Source of the DNA: Arthrobacter sp. V1I7
GTDB lineage: Bacteria; Actinomycetota; Actinomycetes; Actinomycetales; Micrococcaceae
Length of the DNA: 64,000 nucleotides
Assembly (NCBI RefSeq): GCF_030817015.1
Contig: NZ_JAUSYS010000001.1
Span: forward strand, 4,774,001 to 4,838,000
Reading direction: 5' to 3'
Made by a program: the position numbers and the translations under genes. Of this stretch, positions 17,795 to 27,663 are shown piece by piece; the first letter of the stretch is position 1, and each line of letters starts with the position of its first letter. The notes under the pieces were generated by a model. The model was given only the letters and a program-made list of their open reading frames with translations. It was not told where the DNA came from and did no database searches.

Positions 17795-18829
17795 ATGACT
17801 GACGACATCACGACGACGGCGGCGGGCACGCCCGACGAGGGTTCCGGCGATCACATCCACGCCGATCCCTTCACCGTCGCCCCACGGGACTCCTTCGTGG
17901 ACGGCGCTGCCCTGTTCCCCGGCGACACCGGCGTGCTCCCGATGAAGGTCCGCCAGGCCCTCGTGAAACTCCTCAAAGGCCCGTACGTGGACGGCGGCCG
18001 GGACGAAAAACTGTGGACCACGCTGCTCGATAACCAGCTGATCCTGCGCAGCCGCTTGTCCGAGCTGTTCCTCACGCTGCAGCTGGATCACGAACGGAAG
18101 GTGGCCGTGCTCCGCCCGGTCGACCCCGAGGCGATCGGCGGCAGCACCCGCTCCAGCATCCTGCGCCAGCAGCGCGCCCTGAGCCGGATCGAAACAATCG
18201 TGCTGCTCCGGCTCCGCCTGCTGCTGGACCGCCACGTCACCGCCCAGACGGACCCCACCGTCACCCGCGAGGAAATCGGCGAACTCGTCGCCCATTACCA
18301 GCCGGCCGGGCAGCAGGACGCCCTGCGCGATTCCGACGTCGTCAACCGCGCCATCACCAAGCTCCTGGCCCGCCAACTCCTCCTCACCACCGGCCTGGAC
18401 GAGGTCTACACCATCTCCAACGCCCTCCCCCTGGCCCTCCCCTTCGAAAACATCGGCGACATCCCCGCCCAAATCGACGCCCTGATAGCAGCCGCCACCG
18501 ACGAGTCAGGAACAGAACCGCTGCTGGAACTGGACGGCACTCCTCTGGCCGGGTCTGCTGCCGAGGATGACGGCGACGAAACAGACGGCGGCGACGAACC
18601 GGAAGGTGACGCGCTAAACGACGACGACGGCGATGCCGCCCAGGGAGTGGCATCTAAGGGACCGGACGAGGGGCCCGATGCGAGCTTGCGAGCATTGGGA
18701 AGTCCGGGGCCGCTATCGGAGCCGCGCGCTGAGCTGATCGAAGATCAGCGGCGCGGCGAAGGGGCGGGGGCGGCATCGCCGTCGTCGTCTCCCAAGCCAA
18801 CCACTGAGGAAGCGGCGGCCGCCAAGTGA
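17795..18829 (+). CDS. jetB: Wadjet/MukE-like component JetB (DUF4194)
   Basis: The 344-residue product starts at ATG 17795, two bases after the jetA stop. Residues about 45-240 resemble DUF4194: [43 protein letters not shown] and the [20 protein letters not shown] helix, followed by two winged-helix-like segments. In Wadjet, JetB is the MukE-like subunit that binds the JetA kleisin. The last about 95 residues are an acidic Gly/Ser/Pro/Ala-rich disordered tail, an unusual extension. Its TGA overlaps the jetC GTG by four bases (GTGA), implying translational coupling. Confidence 0.86.
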   Translation: MTDDITTTAAGTPDEGSGDHIHADPFTVAPRDSFVDGAALFPGDTGVLPMKVRQALVKLLKGPYVDGGRDEKLWTTLLDNQLILRSRLSELFLTLQLDHERKVAVLRPVDPEAIGGSTRSSILRQQRALSRIETIVLLRLRLLLDRHVTAQTDPTVTREEIGELVAHYQPAGQQDALRDSDVVNRAITKLLARQLLLTTGLDEVYTISNALPLALPFENIGDIPAQIDALIAAATDESGTEPLLELDGTPLAGSAAEDDGDETDGGDEPEGDALNDDDGDAAQGVASKGPDEGPDASLRALGSPGPLSEPRAELIEDQRRGEGAGAASPSSSPKPTTEEAAAAK

Positions 18830-21800
18830 GCATCGCAACCATGCTCCCGCTCGGCGAGCTCACGAACCCAGGCCAGATGCGCCTCGCCCTGGTCCAGGTG
18901 GTCAACTGGGGCACATTCCATGGCGCGCATACGATGCACGTGGACCGCAACGGTACCCTGCTGACCGGCAATTCCGGCGTCGGCAAGTCCACCCTGTTCG
19001 ACGCGATGCTCCGGGTCTTCGACGCGCGGCCGCGCTCCAACGAGGCCGCGGCCCAGCGGGCCGGCGGAGCCGTGGAGGACAAACGGACCACGTTCACGTA
19101 CATGCGCGGGAAGGTGGGGGACAAGGCCGTCGGCGAGGGCTCGGCCAGCGCCTTCCAGCGTCCCGGCGCCACCTGGTCCGCCGTCGCACTGACCTTCGAT
19201 AACGCCGCCGGCACCCGGGTGACGGTCTCGGCCCTGTTCGACCTGCCGAAGAACGGCACGGAGTCCAGCGTCGGGCGGTACTACCTGATCGACAACAAGC
19301 CGCTGGATCTGACCGCCATCGAGGGCATCGCGGAGAAGCGGTTCACCAGGCCGGCCCTGGACGCGATCTTCCCGGACGCGCAGATCTTCGACGTGCACAA
19401 GGCGTTCGCGGAACGCTTCCGGCGGCTGCTGGGCATCAATTCGGACCAGGCCCTTCCGCTGCTGCGCGTCATCCAGGCCGGCAAGGGCCTCGGCGGCAAG
19501 CGTCAACACCTTCTTCCGCGACCAGGTCCTGGACGCCCCCGCGACGCTGTCCGCCGCGGACGACGTCGTCGAGGAATTCAGCAACCTGATGTCCATCCGG
19601 CAGCGCCTTGAGGACATCCGGCAGCAACGCGACCAGCTGGCTCCGGTGCCCGCGCTGAACAAGGAGTACGCCCAGGCCCTGCTCGACGCGAACCGGCTGC
19701 GGGACCTCGCCGGCGAGGAATTCGAGGCCTACAAGCAGCAGTTGGCGGTCACCGTGCATGCGAAGACCCTCGCCCGGCTCAAGGACCTGGCCCAGGCGAA
19801 GGCGAAGGAGCTGGCTGCCGAACGGGGCATCCGGGACGGCCTGGCCAAGGCGTTGCGCGAGCTCGAAGCGGACTACAACAACCAGGGCGGCAACGCGATC
19901 TCCGCGATCGAGCAGTCGCTGGAGAATGCAGGCGTGGGGCTCAAGCTCCGCCAGCAGGTGGAGGAATCGGCGCGCAAGGCGCTGTCCGACGCCGGCCTGG
20001 AACTGGAGTGGACGGCGGCCGGCTGGAAGCAGGCCCACGCGCACGCGGCCACCCGCTCGGCGGAGCTGGCAGACGACTCGGAAGCGCTCAAGGAGCTGCG
20101 CTTCGAGGCCTTCGACGGCCACGCCACCAAAAAACGCGAGTTAGCAGCGGCCCAGCAGGAGCTCGTCTCGCTGAAGACGCGCAAGTCCCTGCTGCCGCCG
20201 TCGAGCATTGAAAACCGGAGCGCCATAGCGGCCGCCACGGGGGTCGCCGAAGAGAACATGCCGTTCGGCGGCGAGCTGATCGATCTCGCCGAGGGGCAGG
20301 AGCAGTGGCGGCCCGCCGCCGAGCGCGCGCTGCGCAGCCTCGCCACCACGCTGCTGGTCCCGGGCGAGCATTTCGCCGCCGTCACCCGATACCTCAACGA
20401 TAATTCCGTCCGGGGCGCCCTGCGCGCGGTGGACGCCTCGAAACCGCTCGCGGGCGGCGCGCTGGCCGTGGAGGACGCGGCCCCCACCGATCTGCTGCGC
20501 AAGCTGGACATTCTCGCCGTTGGCCCGGCCTCGGCGGCCGGCGAGTGGATCCGCGAACGGATCGCCCTGGAGTTTGCCTACCCGTGCGTCGAGGATCCGG
20601 ATGAGCTCGCCCGGCTGGACAAGGGCCTAAGCCTGGGCGGTGTGGTCAAGCGCAACCGCCACACCGTGGAAAAGGACGACCGCTTCACGTCCCGTCAGGA
20701 CTATGTCCTCGGGTTCGACAATGCCGCCAAACTTGAACTGGTGGCCGGACAGGTCGAGGACCTGCAGCAGGAACTCGCCAAGGCCGCCGAATTGGCGCAA
20801 AGCCGCGAGGAATCGCACCAGGGGATGACCCGGCAGCTCGAGGCCTTGCGCCGGGTAGCCGAGGACCACCGCACGTGGGAGCAGGTCTCGGCCGCCGTGG
20901 CCGCGGACGAACCCGCCCGGATCGGGCAGCGGCTCAAGGATGCCCTCGCGGCGCAGGCCGACCTGGAGCCCCTGCGCGGCAATATCGAAGCCGCGCGGCA
21001 CAAGCACCAGTCCAGCACCGAGGCCGCGGCTGTGCTGCAGAGCGAATACAAGGCCCTCGATTCGCGGCTCACGGCTGCCGATGCGCTGCTGGATGCCGCA
21101 CGCCGCCGGTTGGAGCAGGCGCCGCCGTCGGACGCCACGGTGGCCGCGCTGGAACCGTACTTCGCTGGCTTCGGCGACGTCCTGGAGATGCACGAGCTGG
21201 ACAATCTCGCCAACCAGGTGCGGACCCGGCTCCTTGCCGAACTACACGCCGCGGAGTCCGGCGGACAGGCCACTTCGGAGCGGCTCACCCGCATCTTCGA
21301 GGGCTTCGTCCGCGAATGGGGCACGGCGATCTCCGCGGACCACGGAACGTCCATCGGCGCCGCGGGGGAGTTCGAGTCCCGCTACCACGCGATCGTCAGC
21401 GACGGGCTGCCCGCGCAGGAGTCCGAGTTCCGCCAGTTCTTCAACCAGCGCACGCATGAGTCCTTCAGCACCCTGCTGCATCTGCTGGACGAGGAGCGCC
21501 GTTCCATCAGCAGCCGCATCCTGCCGCTCAACGGGATCCTGTCCGGGGTGAACTTCCACGAGGGCAGTTTCCTGGAACTCGACATCAAGCAGACCCTTCC
21601 CGCCACGGCCAAGCAGTTCAAGGACGCCATCCAGAACGCGCTCAAAGTCCGCCACTCGCGTCCGGGGAAGGCCGCTGCCCCGGCTTCCGGGGCGGACACC
21701 GACGGCGACGCCGAGCTCGGCAGCCGTTACAAGTCGCTCGAAACGCTGGTGAAGCGGCTGGGCTCGCAGACTCCGGAGGACCGCCGGTGGCGTGCCGAGG

Positions 21801-22300
21801 TGCTGGATGTCCGCGGACACCTTTTCATCCAGTGCAAGGAGCACCGCGAGCTGCAGGTCAGCGGCGCCAAGGGTCCGGCGAAGGGCTCCAGGAAAACCGA
21901 GGTGTTCATGCATGCCGACACCGGTTCGATGTCAGGCGGTGAGCGCCAGCGTTTCACCGCGTTCATCATGGCGGCCGCGCTGAGCTACCAGCTGGGCATC
22001 GCCGAACAGGGCTTCACCACCTACGGGACCGTGATGATGGACGAGGCCTTTGTCCTCGCGTCCGAGGAGTTCGCCGGTGCCGGTATCAAGGCGCTGCACG
22101 AGTTCGGCTTCCAGCTGCTGCTGGCTGCCCCGGAGAACGTGATTGACCTGTCCCGGCACCTCGGCTCGGTCACGGAGATCCTGCGGGACAAGCGCACCAA
22201 CCGCTCCGGGGTGCTTACCGCTCCTGTGATCGGTCCGCGCGGAGGGGCCAAGGGAAGCTGGCGTTCCGAGGCAAACCCGGTGGACATCGTCCTCCGCTGA
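18826..22300 (+). pseudogene. jetC: Wadjet SMC-like ATPase JetC, interrupted by one frameshift
   Basis: The gene encodes an SMC/MukB-like ATPase of about 1157 residues if the shift is repaired. The Walker A motif (GNSGVGKS, residues 48-55) is in the first part; MSGGERQR (signature, about 1037) and VMMDEAF (Walker B, about 1068) are in the second. The first frame runs into unrelated residues after IQAGKGLGG, and the correct frame resumes as SVNTFFRDQVLDAP. Between them the DNA reads ggcggcaagcgtc, where removing one A at about 19498 joins the frames. The shift separates the ATPase head's two halves, so an unrepaired protein could not form the active site. The long middle part is coiled coil. 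No jetD follows. It may be a real lesion or a sequencing error. Confidence 0.86.
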
Positions 22301-22526
22301 CCTGATCCGCCCTGGGTATCGAGTGTTATCTGCTTTCTGACGAAAAATATAACAAATCGATGGATTTACTGGTGAAGCTCTGGTGCGGCTGCGCAGGGGC
22401 GTGCGACTCTTTTGAACATCAACTCCTCGCCCGCGCTTCACCCGGGGTCATCACGGAACTCTCCGTCCGCGATGCACAAGCTTCCCACCCCGCCGAGCTT
22501 GAGGGCGCCCTCAAGAAAGGCATCCC

Positions 22527-23279
22527 ATGCGCTCTTCGCATCGCGCACCCTTCGTCGCCGCCCTCGCAACTGCCGCAACCCTTGCCGTGACCGGCTGCGG
22601 GGCGGCCTCGGGCGAAAATGCGTCGCCCGCGGCCGCCGCCAGCCCGCCCGGATCGGCGAGTGCCGCGTCTGCCCCGGGTACGGCCGCCCCCGCCACCGCA
22701 GGCCCCGCCACCGCAGGCCCCGCCGCGACGAGCCCGACGGCGGCGGCCGGCGAACCGCCGTCGTCCGCTCCCGCTCCGAACGGCCTGGTGACGTACACTT
22801 TTCCGGACGGTCACGTGTCCTTCAAGCACCCGGCTGACTGGCGGGTGGAGCTTTTCGATGCGGGAGGCTCGCCCTTCGTGGGAACGGCCACTGTTTATGA
22901 CGCCGCCGGAACCAGGCAAGCCACGGTGTACTCCGGGCAGATTGCCGACGGGGTGACGAGCCCCGTGACCAGGACGGTCTTCGAATCTGTGCCCGTTCCG
23001 GGACTGCAGGGCCAGCCTGCGCCGGCGGCCCGGTACTCGTTTTACGTGGACCGGGTCAATGACCTTGCGACGTACCGCATGCACCTGACGGCCGGCGCTC
23101 CGATTCCCGGCGCGGAGATGGCACTCGACGGCATCATCCGCACGGCGCACGGCGTTCTGGTGGCCGACGTCCACTTCATCGAAAAGCCCTTCGCCAGTGA
23201 CGCGGCGGCCAAGTCTTGGCTGGCAGGCGCCGAGGGGCAGGCCCTCAAGGCGCTGCTGCTGAGCGTCTCCTACCGCTGA
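22527..23279 (+). CDS. Lipoprotein of unknown function
   Basis: The 250-residue product has a signal peptide and lipobox (TLAVTGC), so it is probably exported and lipidated. A low-complexity Ala/Pro/Ser/Gly linker of about 60 residues follows, then a folded domain (TYTFPDGHVSFKHPADWRVE) of about 160 residues resembling the PsbP/DUF-type domain of cell-surface lipoproteins (HPADWRVELFDAGGS). It ends KALLLSVSYR. An AAGAAAGG site lies before the ATG. It follows the truncated Wadjet operon by 226 bases but need not be part of it. The short intervening gap has no further gene. Confidence 0.72.
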   Translation: MRSSHRAPFVAALATAATLAVTGCGAASGENASPAAAASPPGSASAASAPGTAAPATAGPATAGPAATSPTAAAGEPPSSAPAPNGLVTYTFPDGHVSFKHPADWRVELFDAGGSPFVGTATVYDAAGTRQATVYSGQIADGVTSPVTRTVFESVPVPGLQGQPAPAARYSFYVDRVNDLATYRMHLTAGAPIPGAEMALDGIIRTAHGVLVADVHFIEKPFASDAAAKSWLAGAEGQALKALLLSVSYR

Positions 23280-23427
23280 CCGCCGCCGGCTGGGCTTGTC
23301 GGAACTGCACGCGACGAGCCCGGCCGGCCGGGCTGCCTGCCCGGGTGGCGCGGAAAGCCGGTTGCCCGAAGAACGGCACTCGTGCCGATCGAAACAATTA
23401 CGTTACGAGATCCTTCCTTAATCTACA

Positions 23428-23447
23428 GAAGGATAGGCTAGCCTTAC
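23428..23447. promoter_or_regulatory. Iron box (IdeR/DtxR-type) upstream of siderophore operon
   Basis: The sequence GAAGGATAGGCTAGCCTTAC is a near-palindrome resembling the DtxR/IdeR consensus (TTAGGTTAGGCTAACCTAA). It lies about 30 bases upstream of the ATG at 23479 and about 90 upstream of the longest open frame of the binding-protein gene. The expected effect is repression of the operon by iron-loaded IdeR. Confidence 0.75.
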
Positions 23448-23533
23448 TTGGGTTCGCATCATTGACCTAAGGATCTTCATGACCACCCCTGTTTACACGG
23501 GCCCTGCCGGCTGCCTCCGCCCGCCGCGGCGTA

Positions 23534-24595
23534 TTGGGCGAAGCCCGAAAGAGTGCCGCCGCCAAGACGGCCGCCGTGCTGGCCGCCGCCGTCCTCACGC
23601 TCAGCGCCTGCTCCACCGGTCCGGCCGCCTCCGCACCGGCCGGTTCCGCCGCGCAGACGGCCAGTTCGGAATTCCCCGTGACCATCAAGCACGTTTTCGG
23701 CGAAACCACCGTCCCGGAACAGCCCAAGCGCGTCGTCACTGTTTCCTGGGTTAACGACGATGTTGCGATCGCCCTCGGCGTCGTCCCGGTGGGCCTCCCG
23801 AAGAACGAGTGGGGCGGCAACGATCTTGGTTCCACGCCGTGGAAGGATGCCGCGCTCGAAAAGCTCGGCGCGGGCTTCGGCTCGGACGCGGCTCCGGTCC
23901 AGTTCTCCGAGGCAGACGGCGTCAACTTCACCGAAATCGCCAAGCTCAACCCCGATGTCATCCTGGGCGCTTACTCCGGCCTGAAAGAAGAGGACTACAA
24001 GAAACTCAGTGAAATCGCCCCGGTGGTCGCGTACCCGGACATCGCGTACGGCACACCCTGGCAGGAAACGACCAGCATGATCGGTACCGCCCTCGGCAAG
24101 GAAGCGGAGGCCACGAAGCTGATCGCCGACACCGAAGCCACCATCAAGGACAAGGTTTCCGCGTACCCGCAGCTGGCCGGCAAGACCTACATCTACGGCA
24201 ACCTGGAGCCCGCCAAGAGCGACGGCGTCAATGTCTACACTGCCAACGACAACCGGCCCCGCTTCCTCGACTCTCTCGGCATGAAGCTTGCACCGGTCGT
24301 TGAAGAGAATTCCAAGGGCTCCGCGGAGTTCTTCATCCCCTGGTCCGCGGAGAAGGCCAACGAGCTCGAGTCCGACATCTTTGTGACCTGGGTCCCGGAC
24401 GCCGGCACCGTCGGCTCCATCCAGGCCGACCCGCTGCTGGGCCAGATCCCCGCCATCAAGAGCGGCGCCCTCGTGGCCGACTCGGACAACACGCTCACGC
24501 TGTCCATCTCCGCCTCCTCGCCGCTGAGCCTGCCGTGGTCCCTGGACACCTTCCTGCCGCAACTGGCCAGCGCGGCCGACAAAGCAGCGAAGTAG
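23534..24595 (+). CDS. Iron-siderophore ABC transporter substrate-binding lipoprotein
   Basis: The open frame yields 353 residues with a lipoprotein signal (AAVLTLSAC) and the FecB/FepB-type two-lobe fold: FPVTIKHVFGETTVPEQPKRVVTV, SWVNDDVAIALGV, NPDVILGAYSGLKEEDYKKLSEIAPVVAYP and a C-terminal helix. It should bind a ferric siderophore and deliver it to the adjacent permeases. The 23534 start codon is TTG without a ribosome binding site. A better initiation site, ATG 23479 with AAGGATCTTC upstream, is in another frame; removing one G from the GGG at 23499-23501 would fuse the two frames naturally. The N-terminus here is therefore probably frameshifted in the assembly. Confidence 0.9.
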   Translation: MGEARKSAAAKTAAVLAAAVLTLSACSTGPAASAPAGSAAQTASSEFPVTIKHVFGETTVPEQPKRVVTVSWVNDDVAIALGVVPVGLPKNEWGGNDLGSTPWKDAALEKLGAGFGSDAAPVQFSEADGVNFTEIAKLNPDVILGAYSGLKEEDYKKLSEIAPVVAYPDIAYGTPWQETTSMIGTALGKEAEATKLIADTEATIKDKVSAYPQLAGKTYIYGNLEPAKSDGVNVYTANDNRPRFLDSLGMKLAPVVEENSKGSAEFFIPWSAEKANELESDIFVTWVPDAGTVGSIQADPLLGQIPAIKSGALVADSDNTLTLSISASSPLSLPWSLDTFLPQLASAADKAAK

Positions 24596-24606
24596 CCACC
24601 GCACCC

Positions 24607-25689
24607 ATGAATCCAAGAACGACGACGGCGGCCCTGCCCGCCCTGGCCGCACCCGCAGCCGCCGCGGTTGGCGGGCGGGGTCGTCCGGCCGCCAACCGCA
24701 GCAGCCGTCCCGCTTGGCTGCTGGCCGCCGTCGTCGTCCTGGTTCTAGTGACCGCCGCGTCCCTGGCGGTCGGAGCCCGCGGCCTGGCACCGGACATCGT
24801 GTGGCAGGCGCTGACGCGGTTCGACCCGGCCAACGGCGACCACGCCGTGGTGCACGCGCGCCTCCCGCGGACCGTCCTGGGCCTGCTCGCCGGGGCTGCG
24901 CTGGGACTGGCAGGAGCCGCCATGCAGGGCGTCGCCCGGAATCCCCTGGCGGATCCGGGCATCATGGGTGTCAATGCCGGCGCCGCGTTGGCCGTTGTCA
25001 CCGGTATCTACGTGTTCGGCATTTCCTCGCTGACGGGCTACATCTGGTTCGCGTTCATCGGTGCCGCGGCCGCTGCCGCCGTCGTCTACCTCATCGCTTC
25101 GCTCGGCAGGGACGGCGCGACACCGGTAAAGCTCGCCCTCGCCGGCGCCGCGTTGAGTGCGGGACTCTTCTCGCTGATGAACGTCATCCTGGTCTCCAGC
25201 CAGGACACGCTGGACCGATTCCGGTTCTGGCAGGTGGGCGGTATCGCGGGCCGTGACTGGTCGGTGGTGCTTCCGGGTGTGCCGTTCCTGATGCTCGGCG
25301 CGGGGATTGTGCTCGCCACCGGGCGGATCCTGAACAGCCTGGCCCTGGGCGACGATATTGCCCGCGGCCTGGGCCAGCGGGTGGGCGTAGTCCGCGGGGT
25401 CACCGCGCTGGGGATTGTCCTGCTGTGCGGCTCGGCAACCGCGCTGGCGGGGCCCATCGGGTTCGTGGGCCTCGTCATTCCGCACGCGGTACGCTTCCTG
25501 AGCGGCCCGGACTACCGCTGGATCCTGCCGCTGTCGATGATCCTGGCCCCGGCGCTGCTGCTGGCGGCCGACGTGGCAGGCCGCGTGATCCTGCTCCCGG
25601 GTGAGGTTCCCGCCGGAATCATGACTGCCCTCGTGGGCGGGCCCGTGTTCGTGTGGCTGGTCCGGCGCGGGAAGGGGGCCGGCCTGTGA
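24607..25689 (+). CDS. Iron-siderophore ABC transporter permease
   Basis: The 360-residue product is a FecCD-family permease with about nine membrane helices. Characteristic words are RLPRTVLGLLAGAALGLAGAAMQGVARNPLADPGIMGVNAG and GPIGFVGLVIPHAVRFLSGPDYRW, the latter being the coupling region that meets the ATPase. The ATG 24607 start removes an upstream non-natural extension; no strong ribosome binding site is seen, so coupling with the preceding gene (11 bases apart) is likely. It is the first of two permeases and overlaps the second by four bases. The typical substrate is a hydroxamate or catecholate siderophore. Confidence 0.93.
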   Translation: MNPRTTTAALPALAAPAAAAVGGRGRPAANRSSRPAWLLAAVVVLVLVTAASLAVGARGLAPDIVWQALTRFDPANGDHAVVHARLPRTVLGLLAGAALGLAGAAMQGVARNPLADPGIMGVNAGAALAVVTGIYVFGISSLTGYIWFAFIGAAAAAAVVYLIASLGRDGATPVKLALAGAALSAGLFSLMNVILVSSQDTLDRFRFWQVGGIAGRDWSVVLPGVPFLMLGAGIVLATGRILNSLALGDDIARGLGQRVGVVRGVTALGIVLLCGSATALAGPIGFVGLVIPHAVRFLSGPDYRWILPLSMILAPALLLAADVAGRVILLPGEVPAGIMTALVGGPVFVWLVRRGKGAGL

Positions 25690-26831
25690 AGACCGTATCC
25701 GGCACCACGCCCCCCGTCCCGGTCGCTACCTCCGCCGGGATGACAATTCGCGGCAGTGCCGCGCGCCGGCATTGGCGTTATCTGTCAGCTCGCGGCGCCT
25801 TCCGCAGCCGCACGGCCGTGCTGGCGCTCGCCGTCGTGGTCCTCTTCGCCGCGGGCGTTCTGCTGGGCAGTTACACCGTCACCCTCCACGACTTCTTCCG
25901 GATTCTCACCGCCCACTTCACCGGCGGACCCAAGATCCCCGGCGCAAGCTTCATCGTGATGGAGAACAAGCTGCCGCGGGCGGTGACCGGGGCGCTGATC
26001 GGCGCCGCCTTCGGCCTCTCCGGCGGACTGTTCCAGACGATGCTGCGCAACCCCCTGGCCAGCCCCGACGTGATCGGCATCAGCTACGGGGCAAGCGCCG
26101 CCGCCGTCACCGCAATCGTGCTCTTCGGGGCCTCCGGTGCCGTCGTATCCGGCGCCGCCCTGGCCGGTGCGCTCGGCGTTGCCGCGCTCATCTACGGCAT
26201 TTCCCGCGGCGGGCGTCTGGGCTCCGGCGTGGTCTCCGGGGGGCGGGGTGATGCTGCCGGCAGCCGGCTGATTCTGGCCGGGATCGGGATTGCCGCCGCG
26301 CTCCAGGCCGTGGTCAGCTTCCTGATGACCCGGGCGGACATCCGCACGGCCGCCGACGCGCTGATCTGGCTTAACGGCTCGCTGAACGCCGCGAGCTGGG
26401 ACCGGGCCGGGGTCCTCGGGCTGGCGTTGCTCGTCCTGGTCCCGGCCGTGGCGTTCCTTGCCGGGCGGCTGCGGATCCTTGAACTCGGCGACGATGCCGC
26501 CGCGGGCCTCGGCGTGCGGGTCGGGAGTACCCGCCTGGCCGTCGTGATCACCGCCGTCGCCCTCGCTGCGGCGGCGACGGCGGCAGCCGGCCCGGTGGCC
26601 TTCGTCGCCTTCCTCGCGGGGCCGATCGCCCGGCGCTTTGTCCGCCAAGCCAGCCTCCCGGCGGCCGCCTTGACCGGGGCGCTGATCGTCCTCGCTGCGG
26701 ATTTTCTTGCCGTCAACATCGCCCCGCTGCTGCTTGACGGCACCGTCCTGCCGGTCGGCGTGGTCACGGGTGCGCTCGGCGCGCCCTTCCTGCTCTGGCT
26801 GCTGGTCAGCTCCAACCGAAAGGACGCCTGA
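25686..26831 (+). CDS. Iron-siderophore ABC transporter permease (second)
   Basis: The 381-residue product is a second FecCD-family permease. It begins at GTG 25686, overlapping the previous stop, with a GGAAGGGGG site upstream. Helices start at AVLALAVVVLFAAGVLLGSYTV; LPRAVTGALIGAAFGLSGGLFQTMLRNPLASPDVIGISYG and GPVAFVAFLAGPIARRFVRQ correspond to the family's conserved segments. It would pair with the upstream permease as the membrane core of a ferric-siderophore ABC importer. Confidence 0.93.
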   Translation: MKTVSGTTPPVPVATSAGMTIRGSAARRHWRYLSARGAFRSRTAVLALAVVVLFAAGVLLGSYTVTLHDFFRILTAHFTGGPKIPGASFIVMENKLPRAVTGALIGAAFGLSGGLFQTMLRNPLASPDVIGISYGASAAAVTAIVLFGASGAVVSGAALAGALGVAALIYGISRGGRLGSGVVSGGRGDAAGSRLILAGIGIAAALQAVVSFLMTRADIRTAADALIWLNGSLNAASWDRAGVLGLALLVLVPAVAFLAGRLRILELGDDAAAGLGVRVGSTRLAVVITAVALAAAATAAAGPVAFVAFLAGPIARRFVRQASLPAAALTGALIVLAADFLAVNIAPLLLDGTVLPVGVVTGALGAPFLLWLLVSSNRKDA

Positions 26832-26832
26832 A

Positions 26833-27663
26833 ATGGCAGTCTTGCACACCGCCGGCCTGACACTCACGTACGGTCAACGCACTGTCATCGAGGGGCTGAC
26901 CGCCGAGATCCCGCCGGGCAAAATCACCATGATCGTCGGCGCCAACGCCTGCGGGAAATCCACGTTGCTGCGAGGCCTGTCCCGGTTGCTCAAGCCCGCC
27001 TCCGGCACGGTGACGCTGGACGGCACGGACATCCATGCCCGGCCCGCCCGCCAGCTCGCGCGCAGCCTGGGGCTGCTCCCGCAGCATCCGACGGCGCCGG
27101 ACGGCATCACGGTCCGCGACCTCGTGGGCCGCGGCCGCTATCCGCATCAGGGCTTCTTCCGGTCCTGGTCCGTGGAGGACGAATGCGCCGTGCAGCGAGC
27201 CCTGGCCGCGACCGACATCCTGGAGCTCGCCGACCGGAACGTGGATGAGCTCTCCGGCGGGCAGCGCCAGCGCGTGTGGATCGCGATGGCGCTCGCCCAG
27301 GAAACCGAGGTGCTGCTCCTGGACGAGCCGACCACCTACCTGGATCTCGCCCACCAGGTGGAGGTCCTGGACCTCATCACCGATCTCAACCGTGAGCGCG
27401 GCACCACCGTGGTGATCGTGCTGCACGACCTCAACCTCGCCGCCCGGTACGCGGACCATGTCATCGCCATGAAGAGTGGACGGATCGTGGCCGAAGGCGC
27501 CGCCCGCGAGGTGGTCACCGAAAACATGGTGAAGGACGTCTTCGGCCTGGACTGCCGGGTGGCCCCGGACCCGGTCTCCGGAGCGCCACTGATCATCCCG
27601 CTGGGCCGCCACCACGCCTATTCCACCCCCGCCGCAACAACGTCCCTGGAGCTGATCTCATGA
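26833..27663 (+). CDS. Iron-siderophore ABC transporter ATPase
   Basis: The 276-residue protein is the nucleotide-binding subunit of the importer. Walker A is GANACGKST, the ABC signature LSGGQRQRVW, and Walker B LLLDEPTTYLD followed by an H-loop (VLHDLNLAARY). It starts at ATG 26833, after AAAGGA. It lies one base after the second permease stop and overlaps the SIP gene (ATGA), so the importer is one transcript. FepC/FhuC-type proteins energise uptake of ferric siderophore from the binding protein. Confidence 0.95.
   Translation: MAVLHTAGLTLTYGQRTVIEGLTAEIPPGKITMIVGANACGKSTLLRGLSRLLKPASGTVTLDGTDIHARPARQLARSLGLLPQHPTAPDGITVRDLVGRGRYPHQGFFRSWSVEDECAVQRALAATDILELADRNVDELSGGQRQRVWIAMALAQETEVLLLDEPTTYLDLAHQVEVLDLITDLNRERGTTVVIVLHDLNLAARYADHVIAMKSGRIVAEGAAREVVTENMVKDVFGLDCRVAPDPVSGAPLIIPLGRHHAYSTPAATTSLELIS

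Noticed and set aside
22301..22526. Search for a jetD remnant after jetC.
   Set aside because: The 226 bases carry no coding frame like DUF3322/DUF2220; only an AT-rich patch was seen.
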